Positions 7,808 to 17,187 of a DNA stretch of 64,000 nucleotides are shown here, piece by piece. The DNA is from Lentzea terrae (GTDB taxonomy: Bacteria; Actinomycetota; Actinomycetes; Mycobacteriales; Pseudonocardiaceae). The stretch lies in contig NZ_QFWW01000026.1 in the NCBI RefSeq assembly GCF_003265345.1, positions 1 to 64,000 of the forward strand, read 5' to 3'. The notes beneath the pieces were generated by a model. That model saw only the letters and a list, made by a program, of their open reading frames with translations. It made no database searches and was not told the DNA's origin. Position numbers and translations under genes: made by a program. Each line of letters opens with the position of its first letter. Within the stretch, counting starts at the first letter, position 1.

Positions 7808-8638
7808 ATGGAGTCCCCTGAGGAACTGGCGTCAGGGCTCGACCGCGCGGGATATCTGCCGGACGGCGGCATCGCCACGGCGGCGTTCCTCGCGGTCGCG
7901 ATGGGCCGGCCGCTGTTCCTCGAAGGCGAACCGGGCACCGGCAAGACCTCGCTCGCACTGGCGTTGGCCAAGTCGATGGACGTCCCGCTGATCCGCCTCC
8001 AGTGCCACGAGGGCATCGACGCCACGCAGGCGCTGTACGACTGGGACTACCCGCGCCAGCTCATGCACCTGCGGGTCCTCGAAACCCGGGGCGAGGTCGA
8101 CGAGGCCTCCCTCTACACGCGACGGTTCCTGCTGGCCAGGCCGTTGCTGCAGGCGTTGGAGAGCGCACCGTGCGTGCTGCTCGTGGACGAGATCGACCGG
8201 GCGGACGACGAGTTCGAGGCGTTCCTGCTCGAAGTGCTCTCGGAGAACGCGGTCAGCATCCCGGAGTTCGGCGAGATCAGGGCCTCCACGCCGCCGCTCA
8301 CCGTGCTGACCTCGAACCGGACCCGCGAGGTGCACGACGCGTTGAAGCGCCGCTGCCTCTACCACTGGCTGGAGCACCCGTCACTGGAGCGGGAGGTCGC
8401 GATCCTCCGCCGCACCCTGCCCGGCCTGGACGAACGGCTCGCGCAGCAGGTCGCGGAGGCCGTGCGGAAGATGCGCGGGCTCGACCTGATGAAGCCGCCC
8501 GGTGTGGCCGAGTCGCTCGACTGGGCGCGTGCACTCCAGGCGCTGGGACGGACCGAACCGGACGCGTCGACGCTCGGTGCCGTGCTGAAGTACCGCGAGG
8601 ACGCGGATCGCGTCATCGGGAGCACAATCGTGGGGTGA
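7808..8638 (+). CDS. coxD: MoxR-type AAA+ ATPase (CoxD-like)
   Basis: A 276-residue MoxR-family ATPase. Walker A GEPGTGKTS is at about residues 39-47 and Walker B VLLVDEIDRAD near 120; sensor 1 lies in LTSNRTREV. In CO-dehydrogenase clusters the homologue CoxD partners with the VWA protein CoxE to mature the Mo-Cu or Mo active site. Here the VWA gene follows with a GTGA overlap. TAATCT (7796-7801) lies 6 bp before the ATG, so the operon message is probably leaderless. Confidence 0.88.
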   Translation: MESPEELASGLDRAGYLPDGGIATAAFLAVAMGRPLFLEGEPGTGKTSLALALAKSMDVPLIRLQCHEGIDATQALYDWDYPRQLMHLRVLETRGEVDEASLYTRRFLLARPLLQALESAPCVLLVDEIDRADDEFEAFLLEVLSENAVSIPEFGEIRASTPPLTVLTSNRTREVHDALKRRCLYHWLEHPSLEREVAILRRTLPGLDERLAQQVAEAVRKMRGLDLMKPPGVAESLDWARALQALGRTEPDASTLGAVLKYREDADRVIGSTIVG

Positions 8639-9609
8639 CCGAAGCCTGCGTGGGGTTCACGCGCGTCCTGCGGGGCGCGGGACTCCAGTGCGGGCCCGAT
8701 CGCGTCCAGGCGTACCTGCAGGCCACCGCGCACGTCGACCTCTACTGGGCCGGGCGCCTCACGCTCTGCGCCGACCCGGACGACCTGCCGCGCTACGACG
8801 CCGCGTACCGGGCGTACTTCGGCGGCACGCCACCACGTCCGCGCACGACGATCGAGCTCGACTCGGTCACCGTCGGCGTCGCGGCCTCCGACGTGGAGGT
8901 GCTGCGCCACAAGGACATCTCCGAGTTCAACGCGGCACCGTTGCTGGCCCGCTTGAAGCCACTCCCGCCACGCCGACGGTCGCGCAGGCTCCGCAAGGCC
9001 CGCCGTGGCCGCATGGACCTGGCCAGAACCGTCCGCGCGATGATCGAGATCGGCGGGGAGATCGCCCTGCCACGGCACCGCAGGCGAGGCGTGAAGGCTC
9101 GCAGACTGGTGCTGCTGATCGACGTCTCCGGCTCGATGGCCGCCTACTCCGACGCGCTGCTGCGGTTCGCGCACGTCATCGCGCACGCCATGCCCGTCGA
9201 GGTGCGCACGATCGGCACCCGGCTCACCCGCGTGACCAGGCAGCTCAAGGAACGCGACCCGGAACGTGCGTTGCGGGCCGCCGGCCGGGCCATCCCGGAC
9301 TACGAGGGCGGCACGCGGCTAGGTGAGGCGCTGCGGCGGTTCAACCAGCAGTGGCGGCAACGAGGTGCGGTGGTCGTGCTGTTCAGCGACGGCTGGGAGC
9401 GGGGCGACCCAACCCTGCTGGCGGCCGAGATGGCGAGGCTGAGACGGGTGAGTCACCAGGTCATCTGGGCCAACCCGCACGCGGGCAAGTCCGGCTACCG
9501 GCCGGTCCAGCAGGGCGTGCTGGCCGCGCTCCCGCACGTCGACCGGATGGTCGCCGGCCACAGCGTGCACGCCTTGGAAGAGCTGCTGAAGGAAGTGCGC
9601 AATGCGTGA
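8635..9609 (+). CDS. coxE: VWA domain protein (CoxE-like)
   Basis: A 324-residue protein. The von Willebrand A domain occupies roughly residues 155-320, with the metal-binding MIDAS motif DVSGS at 163-167 and a later TRLGEAL. The N-terminal half is basic around residues 105-150 (RRRSRRLRKARRGR), a feature of CoxE proteins. GTG 8635 overlaps the ATPase stop. Together with the AAA+ partner it probably remodels the large subunit during cofactor insertion. This function is from family knowledge (Oligotropha CoxE), not shown here. Confidence 0.87.
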   Translation: MTEACVGFTRVLRGAGLQCGPDRVQAYLQATAHVDLYWAGRLTLCADPDDLPRYDAAYRAYFGGTPPRPRTTIELDSVTVGVAASDVEVLRHKDISEFNAAPLLARLKPLPPRRRSRRLRKARRGRMDLARTVRAMIEIGGEIALPRHRRRGVKARRLVLLIDVSGSMAAYSDALLRFAHVIAHAMPVEVRTIGTRLTRVTRQLKERDPERALRAAGRAIPDYEGGTRLGEALRRFNQQWRQRGAVVVLFSDGWERGDPTLLAAEMARLRRVSHQVIWANPHAGKSGYRPVQQGVLAALPHVDRMVAGHSVHALEELLKEVRNA

Positions 9610-10693
9610 TGTCCTGTTCGACCTCGCGGATCGGGTGGCGAACGGCGAGACCGTCGGCGTCGGCACCGTCGTCGCGACCTTCAGTTCAGCGCCGCGGCCG
9701 GCGGGTGCGGCGATGCTCGTGACGCAGGACGGCGAGGCGGTCGGCAGCGTCTCCGGCGGGTGCGTCGAGGGCGCTGTCTACGACCTCGCGCAGTCCACCG
9801 ACGAGCCGGTTCTCCAGCGGTACGGGGTGAGCGACGACGACGCGTTCGCGGTCGGGCTGACCTGCGGCGGAATCATCGACATCTACGTCGAGAAGATCGA
9901 CGCCGACTCGTTTTCGCAGCTCAGCGAGGTAGTTGAGACTGTGCGGGCCGAGCAGCCGGTGGCCGTCGCGACCGTGATCGAGCACCCGGACGGCATCGGC
10001 CGGCGGATGGTCATCTGGCCGGACCGTCGAGCTGGCAGCCTCGGGTCTGCGCGGATCGACGACGCCGTCACCGACGACGCGCGCGGCATGCTGGCGTCCG
10101 GACGCAGCGGAGTGCTGGCGTACGGCCCGGACGGCCAGCGCCGTGGTGAGGGCATGAGCGTCTTCGTGAACTCGTTCGAGCCGCCGCCGCGCATGCTGGT
10201 GTTCGGTGCGATCGACTTCGCCGCCGCGATGGCTCGGCTCGGCGCGTTCCTGGGCTACCGCGTGACGGTCTGCGACGCGCGGCCGGTTTTCGCCACCCGC
10301 AGCCGTTTTCCGGAGGCGGACGAGGTCGTCGTGGCCTGGCCACACCGGTACCTGGAGGCTGAAGCGTCCAAATTGGATGAACGCACGGTGATCGCGGTGC
10401 TCACGCACGACCCGAAGTTCGACGTGCCGCTGCTGGAGGTCGCGTTGCGGCTCAAGGTCGGCTACGTCGGGGCGATGGGGTCCCGCCGTACGCACGAAGA
10501 TCGGTTGCAACGGTTGCGGGAAGCGGGTTTGACCGAGAGCGAGCTCGCACAGCTGGCGTCGCCGATCGGCCTGGATCTGGGTGCCAGGACACCGGAGGAG
10601 ACCGCGGTGTCGATCGCCGCCGAGATCATTTCCTTGCGGTGGAACGGATCCGGCCGGCGCCTGGTCGATCTTGGTGAATCGATCCACCACTGA
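9602..10693 (+). CDS. XdhC/CoxI family maturation protein
   Basis: A 363-residue protein with an N-terminal XdhC_CoxI domain (SGGCVEG near residue 55, the conserved cysteine loop) and a C-terminal Rossmann-like domain with VGAMGSRRTHEDRL near residue 290. XdhC proteins bind molybdenum cofactor and assist its sulfuration and delivery to xanthine-dehydrogenase-type enzymes. The gene overlaps the VWA gene by 8 bp and precedes coxS, supporting a role in loading the enzyme encoded next. Confidence 0.9.
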   Translation: MRDVLFDLADRVANGETVGVGTVVATFSSAPRPAGAAMLVTQDGEAVGSVSGGCVEGAVYDLAQSTDEPVLQRYGVSDDDAFAVGLTCGGIIDIYVEKIDADSFSQLSEVVETVRAEQPVAVATVIEHPDGIGRRMVIWPDRRAGSLGSARIDDAVTDDARGMLASGRSGVLAYGPDGQRRGEGMSVFVNSFEPPPRMLVFGAIDFAAAMARLGAFLGYRVTVCDARPVFATRSRFPEADEVVVAWPHRYLEAEASKLDERTVIAVLTHDPKFDVPLLEVALRLKVGYVGAMGSRRTHEDRLQRLREAGLTESELAQLASPIGLDLGARTPEETAVSIAAEIISLRWNGSGRRLVDLGESIHH

Positions 10694-10773
10694 TCGTGTT
10701 GTTGAACCTGGGAACGGGGAGGAGGCTGAGGTGACCCTCGTCACCAATGGCCCACCACCCCCTGGGAGGGTTG

Positions 10774-11307
10774 ATGAAGATCTCGGTCAACGTCGACGGA
10801 GTGACTTACGCCGACGAGGTCGAGGCCCGCCTCCTGCTCGTCCACTACCTGCGGGAGCGTTTGGGCAAGACCGGCACCGTCGTCGGCTGCGACACCGGCA
10901 ACTGCGGGGCCTGCACGGTGCACCTCGACGGTCACAGCATCAAGTCGTGCCAGATGTTCGCCGTGCAGGCGAACGGGCACGAGGTCACCACGATCGAAGG
11001 CCTCGCCCGCGACGGCAAGCTGCACCCGGTGCAGGAGGCGTTCCGCAACAACCACGCGCTGCAGTGCGGTTTCTGCACCCCCGGCATGATCATGCAGGCG
11101 ATCGACCTGCTCGCCGACGAGTCGGATCCCGACGACGAGACCGTGCGGAAGGGCCTGGAGGGCAACCTCTGCCGCTGCACGGGCTACCAGAACATCGTTC
11201 GTGCGGTCCAGGACGCCGCTCAGCGGATGAAGCCGGGCGCCGGTCCGAAGATCGAACAGCACAGCGATGAACATGTCACCGCGCAACAACCGGTAGGTGG
11301 CGAATGA
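10774..11307 (+). CDS. coxS: CoxS-like [2Fe-2S] small subunit of a Mo hydroxylase
   Basis: A 177-residue iron-sulfur subunit. The plant-ferredoxin cluster is ligated by Cys residues in CDTGNCGACTV and the following SC; the second all-helical domain supplies CGFCTPGMIM and LCRCTGYQNIV. ATG 10774 was chosen because GGGAGGG lies just upstream; the ATG at 10747 would add nine non-conserved residues. The stop overlaps the large-subunit ATG. It passes electrons from the Mo site to FAD. A C-terminal tail of about 15 residues beyond the family norm is present. Confidence 0.92.
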   Translation: MKISVNVDGVTYADEVEARLLLVHYLRERLGKTGTVVGCDTGNCGACTVHLDGHSIKSCQMFAVQANGHEVTTIEGLARDGKLHPVQEAFRNNHALQCGFCTPGMIMQAIDLLADESDPDDETVRKGLEGNLCRCTGYQNIVRAVQDAAQRMKPGAGPKIEQHSDEHVTAQQPVGGE

Positions 11308-13727
11308 CCGCCACCGCCGAGCCGGAAGTCGGCAAGGCCCGGCTCCGCAAGGAAGACGCCCGGCTGATCACCGGCCAGACCACGTGGACCGACAACATCC
11401 AGCTGACCGGCATGCTGCACATGGCCGTGCTGCGCAGTCCCGTCGCACACGCCCGCATCCGCCACATCGACTGCAGCCGCGCGACCGCGATGCCCGGCGT
11501 CGCGATCGTCCTCACCGGTGAGGACCTGGCCGCCGAGCAGGGTTCGCTGCCGTGTGCGTGGCCGATCACGGAGGACATGAAGGCACCGGCCGCGCCCGCG
11601 CTGGCCGTGGACCAGGTCAACTTCGCCGGTGAGGCCGTCGCTCTGGTGATCGCCGACAACGCGTATCGCGCGGCGGACGCGCTGGCCGCGATCGACGTCG
11701 ACTACGACGAGCTGCCGGTCGTGCTCGACCTGGAAGAAGCCCTCCAGGACCAGGATCTCGTACATCCCGATCTCGGCACGAACAAGTGCGCGACCTGGGT
11801 GCTCGACTCGGCGGAAGCCGGCAGCGGCACCAACGTCGAGGACGAGATCGCGTCCGCCGAGGTCGTGCTGGAGCGGACGTTCCGGCAGCAGCGGCTGATC
11901 CCGTCGTTCATGGAACCGCGTTCGGTCGTCGTCGACCCGAGCGCCGGCATGTTCACGGTCTGGTCGGCAACGCAGATCCCGCACATCCTGCGCTGGATGC
12001 TCTCGGCCGTCACGGGCATCGCCGAGCACAAGATCCGCGTCATCGCGCCGGACGTCGGCGGCGGGTTCGGCGGCAAGCTCCAGGTCACGCCGGAGGAGCT
12101 GCTCTGCCTGCTGGTCGCGCGGCGGATGGGCCGTCCGGTGAAGTGGACCGAGTCGCGCACCGAGTCGATGCTGTCCGCGCACCACGGCCGCGACCAGATC
12201 CAGAAGATCACCCTGTCCGCCCGCCGCGACGGCACGGTGACCGGCCTGAAGGTCGAGCTGCTCGCCGACATGGGCGCGTACCTGCGGCTGGTCACGCCGG
12301 GCATCCCGATCCTGGGCGCGTTCATGTTCAACGCGATCTACAAGTTCGCGGCCTACCGGTTCGTGTGCACCAACGTGTTCACGAACAAGGTGCCCACGGA
12401 CGCCTATCGCGGTGCCGGACGGCCCGAGGCGACGTTCGCGATCGAGCGGATGATGGACGAGCTCGCGGTCGAGCTGGACATGGACCCGATGCGGGTCCGC
12501 GAGTTGAACTGGATCAAGCACGAGGAGTTCCCGTTCACCACGGTCGCCGGGATGACCTACGACTCCGGCAACTACGAGGCCGCGACGGCCCGTGCGATGG
12601 AGCTGTTCGACTACGAGGCGCTGCGCGAGGAACAGCAACGGCGTCGTTCTTCTCGTGACCCGGTGCAGATCGGCATCGGAATTTCCACCTACACCGAGAT
12701 GTGCGGCCTCGCACCGTCCCGCGTGCTGGGCGCTTTGCGTTATGCCGCAGGCGGTTGGGAGTCCGCGTCGATCCGCATGCTGCCCACCGGCAAGGTCGAG
12801 GTGATCACCGGGACCTCGCCGCACGGGCAGGGCCACGAGACGGTGTGGTCGCAGATCGTCGCCGACCGACTGGGTGTGCCGTTCGAGGACGTCGAGGTGC
12901 TGCACGGCGACACGGCCTCGTCGCACCGGGGCATGGACTCCTACGGCTCGCGTTCGCTGGCGGTAGGTGGCACCGCGCTGGTGCACGCGGCGGACAAGGT
13001 GCTCGCGAAGGCACGGCGGCTGGCCGCGCACATGATGGAGTGCGACGAGGCGGACGTGGAGTTCGCCACCGGTTCGTTCTCCGTCCGCGGCACTTCCACG
13101 GTGCGCACTCTGGGCGACGTCGTGCTGGCCGCGCACGTGGCGCACGACCTGCCGGAGGGCATGGAACCCGGCATGGACGCCGACGCCACGTTCGACCCGG
13201 ACAACTTCTCGTTCCCGCACGGAACCCATTTGTGCGCAACGGAAGTCGACACGCAGACCGGCATGGTCCGGATCCGGTCGTACGTCGCCGTGGACGACGT
13301 CGGCACGGTGGTCAACCCGTTGATCGTCGACGGTCAGGTGCACGGCGGGCTGGCTCAGGGCATCGCGCAGGCGTTGTACGAAGAGGCCATCCACGACGAG
13401 ATGGGCACGCTGACGACGGCCACGTTCGCGGACTACCTGGTGCCTTCCGCAGCCGATCTGCCCGCGTTCATGACCGCTCGCACCTCGACGCCGGCGACGT
13501 CCAACCCGTTGGGCGTCAAGGGAGTCGGCGAAGCGGGCACGATCGCGTCGACGCCCGCGGTGGTGAACGGCGTGCTGGACGCCGTGCGGCATCTGGGCGT
13601 GCGGGACATCGAGATGCCGTTGTCGCCTGAACGCGTCTGGACGGCGTTGCAGGGTGGCGCGGCGGATGCGTCCACACCTGCCGCGGGTGGGCTCGGTTCC
13701 ATCGATGCGCAGGGAGGTCAGTCGTGA
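11304..13727 (+). CDS. coxL: CoxL-like molybdopterin-binding large subunit, form II
   Basis: An 807-residue xanthine-dehydrogenase-family large subunit. The active-site loop is AYRGAGR at residues 367-373, the form II signature; true CO-oxidising form I enzymes have AYxCSFR. The catalytic base is Glu743 in GVGEAGT. Other cofactor motifs include GGGFGGK near residue 252 and GQGHETV near residue 508. It forms the Mo-containing subunit of a heterotrimer with coxS and coxM. Because of the form II loop, I would not call it a CO dehydrogenase; the substrate is probably an aldehyde, purine or other heterocycle and is unknown. Confidence 0.9.
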   Translation: MTATAEPEVGKARLRKEDARLITGQTTWTDNIQLTGMLHMAVLRSPVAHARIRHIDCSRATAMPGVAIVLTGEDLAAEQGSLPCAWPITEDMKAPAAPALAVDQVNFAGEAVALVIADNAYRAADALAAIDVDYDELPVVLDLEEALQDQDLVHPDLGTNKCATWVLDSAEAGSGTNVEDEIASAEVVLERTFRQQRLIPSFMEPRSVVVDPSAGMFTVWSATQIPHILRWMLSAVTGIAEHKIRVIAPDVGGGFGGKLQVTPEELLCLLVARRMGRPVKWTESRTESMLSAHHGRDQIQKITLSARRDGTVTGLKVELLADMGAYLRLVTPGIPILGAFMFNAIYKFAAYRFVCTNVFTNKVPTDAYRGAGRPEATFAIERMMDELAVELDMDPMRVRELNWIKHEEFPFTTVAGMTYDSGNYEAATARAMELFDYEALREEQQRRRSSRDPVQIGIGISTYTEMCGLAPSRVLGALRYAAGGWESASIRMLPTGKVEVITGTSPHGQGHETVWSQIVADRLGVPFEDVEVLHGDTASSHRGMDSYGSRSLAVGGTALVHAADKVLAKARRLAAHMMECDEADVEFATGSFSVRGTSTVRTLGDVVLAAHVAHDLPEGMEPGMDADATFDPDNFSFPHGTHLCATEVDTQTGMVRIRSYVAVDDVGTVVNPLIVDGQVHGGLAQGIAQALYEEAIHDEMGTLTTATFADYLVPSAADLPAFMTARTSTPATSNPLGVKGVGEAGTIASTPAVVNGVLDAVRHLGVRDIEMPLSPERVWTALQGGAADASTPAAGGLGSIDAQGGQS

Positions 13728-14548
13728 TCCCGGCGGAGTTCAAGTACCTGTGTCCGTCCAGTGTGGACGAAGCCGTGCGGATGCTCATTCAGGAAGGTGA
13801 GGACGCCAAGATCATCGCGGGCGGGCAGTCGCTCGTGCCGGTGCTGCGGATGCGGCTGGCCGCGCCGACGGCGTTGATCGACATCGGTGGGCTGACCGAG
13901 CTGACGGGCGTGCGCGACGACGGCGACTCGTTGCTCATCGGTGCCATGACCACGCACTACGAGGTGCAGCGCGACCACCTGATCCAGGACCACGCGATGC
14001 TGTTGAAGCTGGTCACGGACACGGTGGCCGATCCGCAGGTCCGGCACCGCGGCACGTTCGGCGGCTCGCTGTGCCACGCGGACCCGGCGGGCGACCTGCT
14101 GGCGCCGGCGCTCGCGCTGGACGCCGTGATGATCATCGCCGGGCCTTCCGGGCGGCGTGAGGTGCCCGCGTCGGAGTTCTTCGTCGACTACTTCGAGACC
14201 GCGCTGGCTCCCGACGAGATCCTGATCGACGTCCGGGTGCCGAAGTACACCGGTTGGGGCGCGCACTACGAGAAGCTCAACCGGGTCGCGCAGGCGTGGT
14301 CGATCGTCGCGGTCGCGGCGGCCGTGCAGGTTCGCGGCGGCACGATCGCGGCTGCTCGGGTCGGTCTGACCAATGTCGGTGCAGGTCCGGTGCGTGCCAC
14401 TGACGTCGAGGCCGCTCTCGTGGGCCAGCCCGCCACGGCCGAGTCGATCTCGTCGGCGGCTCTGCGGGCGTCGTCCGGTGACAGCTACAAGGACAACCTG
14501 GCTCGGGTGCTGACCGACCGGGCCCTGATGGCGGCGGTAGCGGGATGA
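13724..14548 (+). CDS. coxM: CoxM-like FAD-binding medium subunit
   Basis: A 274-residue subunit with the two FAD-binding loops of this family: AGGQSLVPVLRMR (about 31-43) and GTFGGSLCHADPAGD (about 109-123). The C-terminal CO_deh_flav_C domain follows. GTG 13724 overlaps the coxL stop. It transfers electrons from the iron-sulfur subunit to an external acceptor. The order here is S-L-M, not the M-S-L of Oligotropha form I clusters, which again fits a form II type. Confidence 0.92.
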   Translation: MIPAEFKYLCPSSVDEAVRMLIQEGEDAKIIAGGQSLVPVLRMRLAAPTALIDIGGLTELTGVRDDGDSLLIGAMTTHYEVQRDHLIQDHAMLLKLVTDTVADPQVRHRGTFGGSLCHADPAGDLLAPALALDAVMIIAGPSGRREVPASEFFVDYFETALAPDEILIDVRVPKYTGWGAHYEKLNRVAQAWSIVAVAAAVQVRGGTIAAARVGLTNVGAGPVRATDVEAALVGQPATAESISSAALRASSGDSYKDNLARVLTDRALMAAVAG

Positions 14549-15141
14549 AGCTGACGCACTCGTTCACCGCGCCTGCCCCGGCCGAGGAGGTCTGGGAGGC
14601 GCTGCTCGACCCGGAACGCGTGGCGCCCTGCCTGCCCGGCGCCACGCTGACCTCGGTCGACGGCAAGACGTTCAACGGGGAGGTGAAGGTCAAGCTCGGT
14701 CCGGTGCAGCTGCTCTACCGGGGCAGCGGCGAGTTCGTGGAGATCGACCCGGTGCTGCGTCGCGCGGTGCTGAAAGCGTCGGGCAAGGACACCCGCGGCA
14801 ACGGCACGGCGTCCGCTGTTGTCACGTTCCAAGTGGGCGACAGCGTCGAGGTCGAGACGGATCTGAGCGTGACGGGCCGTCCGGCGCAACTCGGTCGCGG
14901 CCTGATCGCCGAGGTCAGCGGCAAGCTCGTCGACCAGTTCGCGGAATGCCTGGCGAGCACGCTGGGTTCCGTGGATGCTGACGAGGTGGCGCAACAGCAG
15001 CATCTCCGAGTGGTCCCCGACGAGCCGATCGACCTGATCGACACGGCAGGCGTTCCGGTGTTGAAGCGCGTGCTACCCATCGCGGCCGCAGCAGTGGCCG
15101 TCGTGCTGTTCGTAATCCTGCGACGCAGGCGGACACGCTGA
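14545..15141 (+). CDS. coxG: CoxG-like SRPBCC protein with C-terminal membrane anchor
   Basis: A 198-residue CoxG family protein. Residues 1-150 form the START/SRPBCC fold (HSFTAPAPAEEVWEALLDPERVAPCLPG at the start, LIAEVSGKLVDQFAECLA at the end). A single membrane helix at about 173-190 followed by RRRRTR anchors it. CoxG is thought to recruit Cox-type enzymes to the cytoplasmic membrane near quinone-linked respiration. The ATG overlaps the coxM stop, completing the seven-gene operon. Confidence 0.88.
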   Translation: MKLTHSFTAPAPAEEVWEALLDPERVAPCLPGATLTSVDGKTFNGEVKVKLGPVQLLYRGSGEFVEIDPVLRRAVLKASGKDTRGNGTASAVVTFQVGDSVEVETDLSVTGRPAQLGRGLIAEVSGKLVDQFAECLASTLGSVDADEVAQQQHLRVVPDEPIDLIDTAGVPVLKRVLPIAAAAVAVVLFVILRRRRTR

Positions 15142-15146
15142 AGCGT

Positions 15147-16262
15147 GTGGTCCGGTGGCCGGCTTTACTGCTGGTCACCGGCCTCGCGCTGGCCGCGTGC
15201 ACGGGCTCACCGGTGGTCATCACCTCCGCGCCCGTCACGCCTCCCACCACCACTTCTTCTGGCCCGCCCCCGCCGCGTTCGTTCACGCTGACCGCGGGCG
15301 GCGACATCCTGATCCACCCGGCGCTGACCGAGCAGGCCGTCGCCGACGGCGGCGAGGCAGGACGCAACTTCCAGCCGCTGTTCGCGGGCGTCAAGGACAC
15401 CCTGAAGGCCGATCTTTCGCTGTGCCACCTCGAGGTGCCGCTGGGCAAGAAGGAGGGCCCGTTCTTCGGCTACCCGTCCTTCCTCGCCCCGCCCGAGGTG
15501 GCGAAAGGCCTGGTGGACGTCGGTTACGACTCCTGCTCGACCGCCTCGAACCACACGCTGGACCGCGGTGTCTCGGCGATCCAGACGACGTTGGACGCGA
15601 TGGACGCCGTCGGCCTGAAGCACACCGGCTCGTTCCGCACGCCGGAGGAGTCCGCTGCGCCGCTGATCCTCGACGCGGGCGGGGTGAAGGTCGCGCAGCT
15701 CTCGTTCACGTACGGCTTCAACGGCATCCCGCTGCCCCAGCCGTGGCGCGCGAACCAGATCAACCCGGCCAAGATCCTCGCCGACGCCCGCAAGGCCCGT
15801 GAGGCCGGCGCCGAGGTCGTCGTGCTGTCCGTGCAGTGGGGCGCCGAGTACCAGCACGCCGCCACCGAGGACCAGAAGGCCCTGGCCCGCCAGCTGCTGG
15901 CCGACCCGGCCCTCGACCTGATCATCGGCACGCACGTGCACGTGGTGCAGCCGTTCGAGAAGATCGGCAAGAAGTGGGTCGCGTACGGGCTGGGCAACGA
16001 GGTGGCCCGGCACGCCGAACCGCGTGGCGTGACCGAGGAAGGCGTGATCGCGCGGTTCAAGTTCGAGCAGGGGCCGGAGGGGTGGTCCGTGGTCGAGGCG
16101 TCCTACACGCCGACCCTGGTCGAGCTGGGGCCGCCGATCCGGCTGGTGGACCTGACTCGGGTGCCCGCGAACGACCGGCGGACCGAGGCGATCAACCGGA
16201 CCGAGGGCGTGGTGTTCAGCCTGGGGGCGAACGGGCAGGGGCTCTCGCGGTCTAAGCCCTGA
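15147..16262 (+). CDS. CapA family lipoprotein
   Basis: A 371-residue protein. A lipoprotein signal ends at Cys18 (LALAAC), followed by a Ser/Thr/Pro linker and a CapA domain of the calcineurin-like fold. Metal-binding motifs are visible: GGDILIHP near residue 50, SNHTLDRG near 132 and GTHVHVVQPFEK near 258. CapA/PgsA proteins take part in poly-gamma-glutamate export in Bacillus, but most actinobacterial members are of unknown role. It begins 5 bp after coxG, so may be co-transcribed, and converges with menC (11 bp overlap). Confidence 0.85.
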   Translation: MVRWPALLLVTGLALAACTGSPVVITSAPVTPPTTTSSGPPPPRSFTLTAGGDILIHPALTEQAVADGGEAGRNFQPLFAGVKDTLKADLSLCHLEVPLGKKEGPFFGYPSFLAPPEVAKGLVDVGYDSCSTASNHTLDRGVSAIQTTLDAMDAVGLKHTGSFRTPEESAAPLILDAGGVKVAQLSFTYGFNGIPLPQPWRANQINPAKILADARKAREAGAEVVVLSVQWGAEYQHAATEDQKALARQLLADPALDLIIGTHVHVVQPFEKIGKKWVAYGLGNEVARHAEPRGVTEEGVIARFKFEQGPEGWSVVEASYTPTLVELGPPIRLVDLTRVPANDRRTEAINRTEGVVFSLGANGQGLSRSKP

Positions 16263-17178
16263 TCTTCTTCAGGACCCGGTGGTACCTGTTGCTCCAGGCT
16301 TCGTCGCTGGTCGCGAACTCCGCGATGCGGTCAGGAGCCGGTGCGTTGACGGGCACCGGCAGGTAGCCGTTGCTCGGTGTGAGCGAGTTGCTCGTGACGT
16401 CGCCGTCGAGGAGCTGCAGCGTGGCGAGCCCGCACGCGTAGTCGAGTTGCGGAAGTGCGGCCGCCAGCGCGATGCCGGCCGCCATGCCCACTGACGTCTC
16501 CAGCGCCGACGACACCACGCACGGCAGCCCGCACGCCTCGGCCACTTCGAGGGCTTTCCGCACTCCGCCGAGCGGCGCCACCTTGATCACCGCGATGTCC
16601 GCCGCGCCCGCCACGGCCACCTTCAGCGGGTCGTCGGCCTTGCGGATCGACTCGTCCGCGGCGATCGGCACGTTGACGCGTTTGCGGACTTCCGCGAGCT
16701 CTTCCAGCGTGCGGCACGGTTGTTCCACGTACTGGAGGCCTGCTGCGGCCCGGTCCATGGCCTTGATCGCTCTTGTGGCCGTGTCGACGTCCCACATCAT
16801 GTTCGCGTCGATCCGCACGAAGCCTTGTGGCCCCAGCGCGTCCCGGACCGCTTCGAGCCGCGCGCAGTCCTCTGCGAGCGTGGACTCGGCGACCTTCACC
16901 TTGGCGGTCTGGCAGCCCGACTTGGCGACGATCTCGTGCGCTTTATCCGGGCTGACGACCGGCACCGTGCAGTTGACCGGGATGCGGTCGCGGACCGGTG
17001 CCGGCCAACCTTCGTGCGCGGCTTCCAGCGCACACGCGAGCCAGGGCACGGCTTCTTCGTCGTCGTACTCCTCGAACGGGCAGAACTCGCCCCACCCGGC
17101 CGGACCTTCGATCAACAGGCCGGTGCGTTCGGTGATGCCGCGGAACCGGACGCGCATCGGGATGGAGTAGGCGAGCAC
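16252..17178 (-). CDS. menC: o-Succinylbenzoate synthase
   Basis: A 308-residue enolase-superfamily enzyme of the menaquinone pathway that dehydrates SHCHC to o-succinylbenzoate. All catalytic residues are present: Lys93-x-Lys95, the metal ligands Asp124, Glu152 (VEQP) and Asp175 (ADES), and Lys199 in IKVAPLGG. The start is GTG 17178. No other men gene is adjacent, as is common in actinobacteria. An N-acylamino-acid racemase side activity occurs in this family. Confidence 0.9.
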   Translation of the reverse strand: MLAYSIPMRVRFRGITERTGLLIEGPAGWGEFCPFEEYDDEEAVPWLACALEAAHEGWPAPVRDRIPVNCTVPVVSPDKAHEIVAKSGCQTAKVKVAESTLAEDCARLEAVRDALGPQGFVRIDANMMWDVDTATRAIKAMDRAAAGLQYVEQPCRTLEELAEVRKRVNVPIAADESIRKADDPLKVAVAGAADIAVIKVAPLGGVRKALEVAEACGLPCVVSSALETSVGMAAGIALAAALPQLDYACGLATLQLLDGDVTSNSLTPSNGYLPVPVNAPAPDRIAEFATSDEAWSNRYHRVLKKIRA

Positions 17179-17187
17179 GCCCGCGAT

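Noticed and set aside
11220..13592. 790-codon open frame on the minus strand
   Set aside because: Shadow of coxL; no domain and His/Arg-rich composition.
11304..13727. True aerobic CO dehydrogenase (form I)
   Set aside because: The active-site loop is AYRGAGR instead of AYxCSFR, and gene order is S-L-M.
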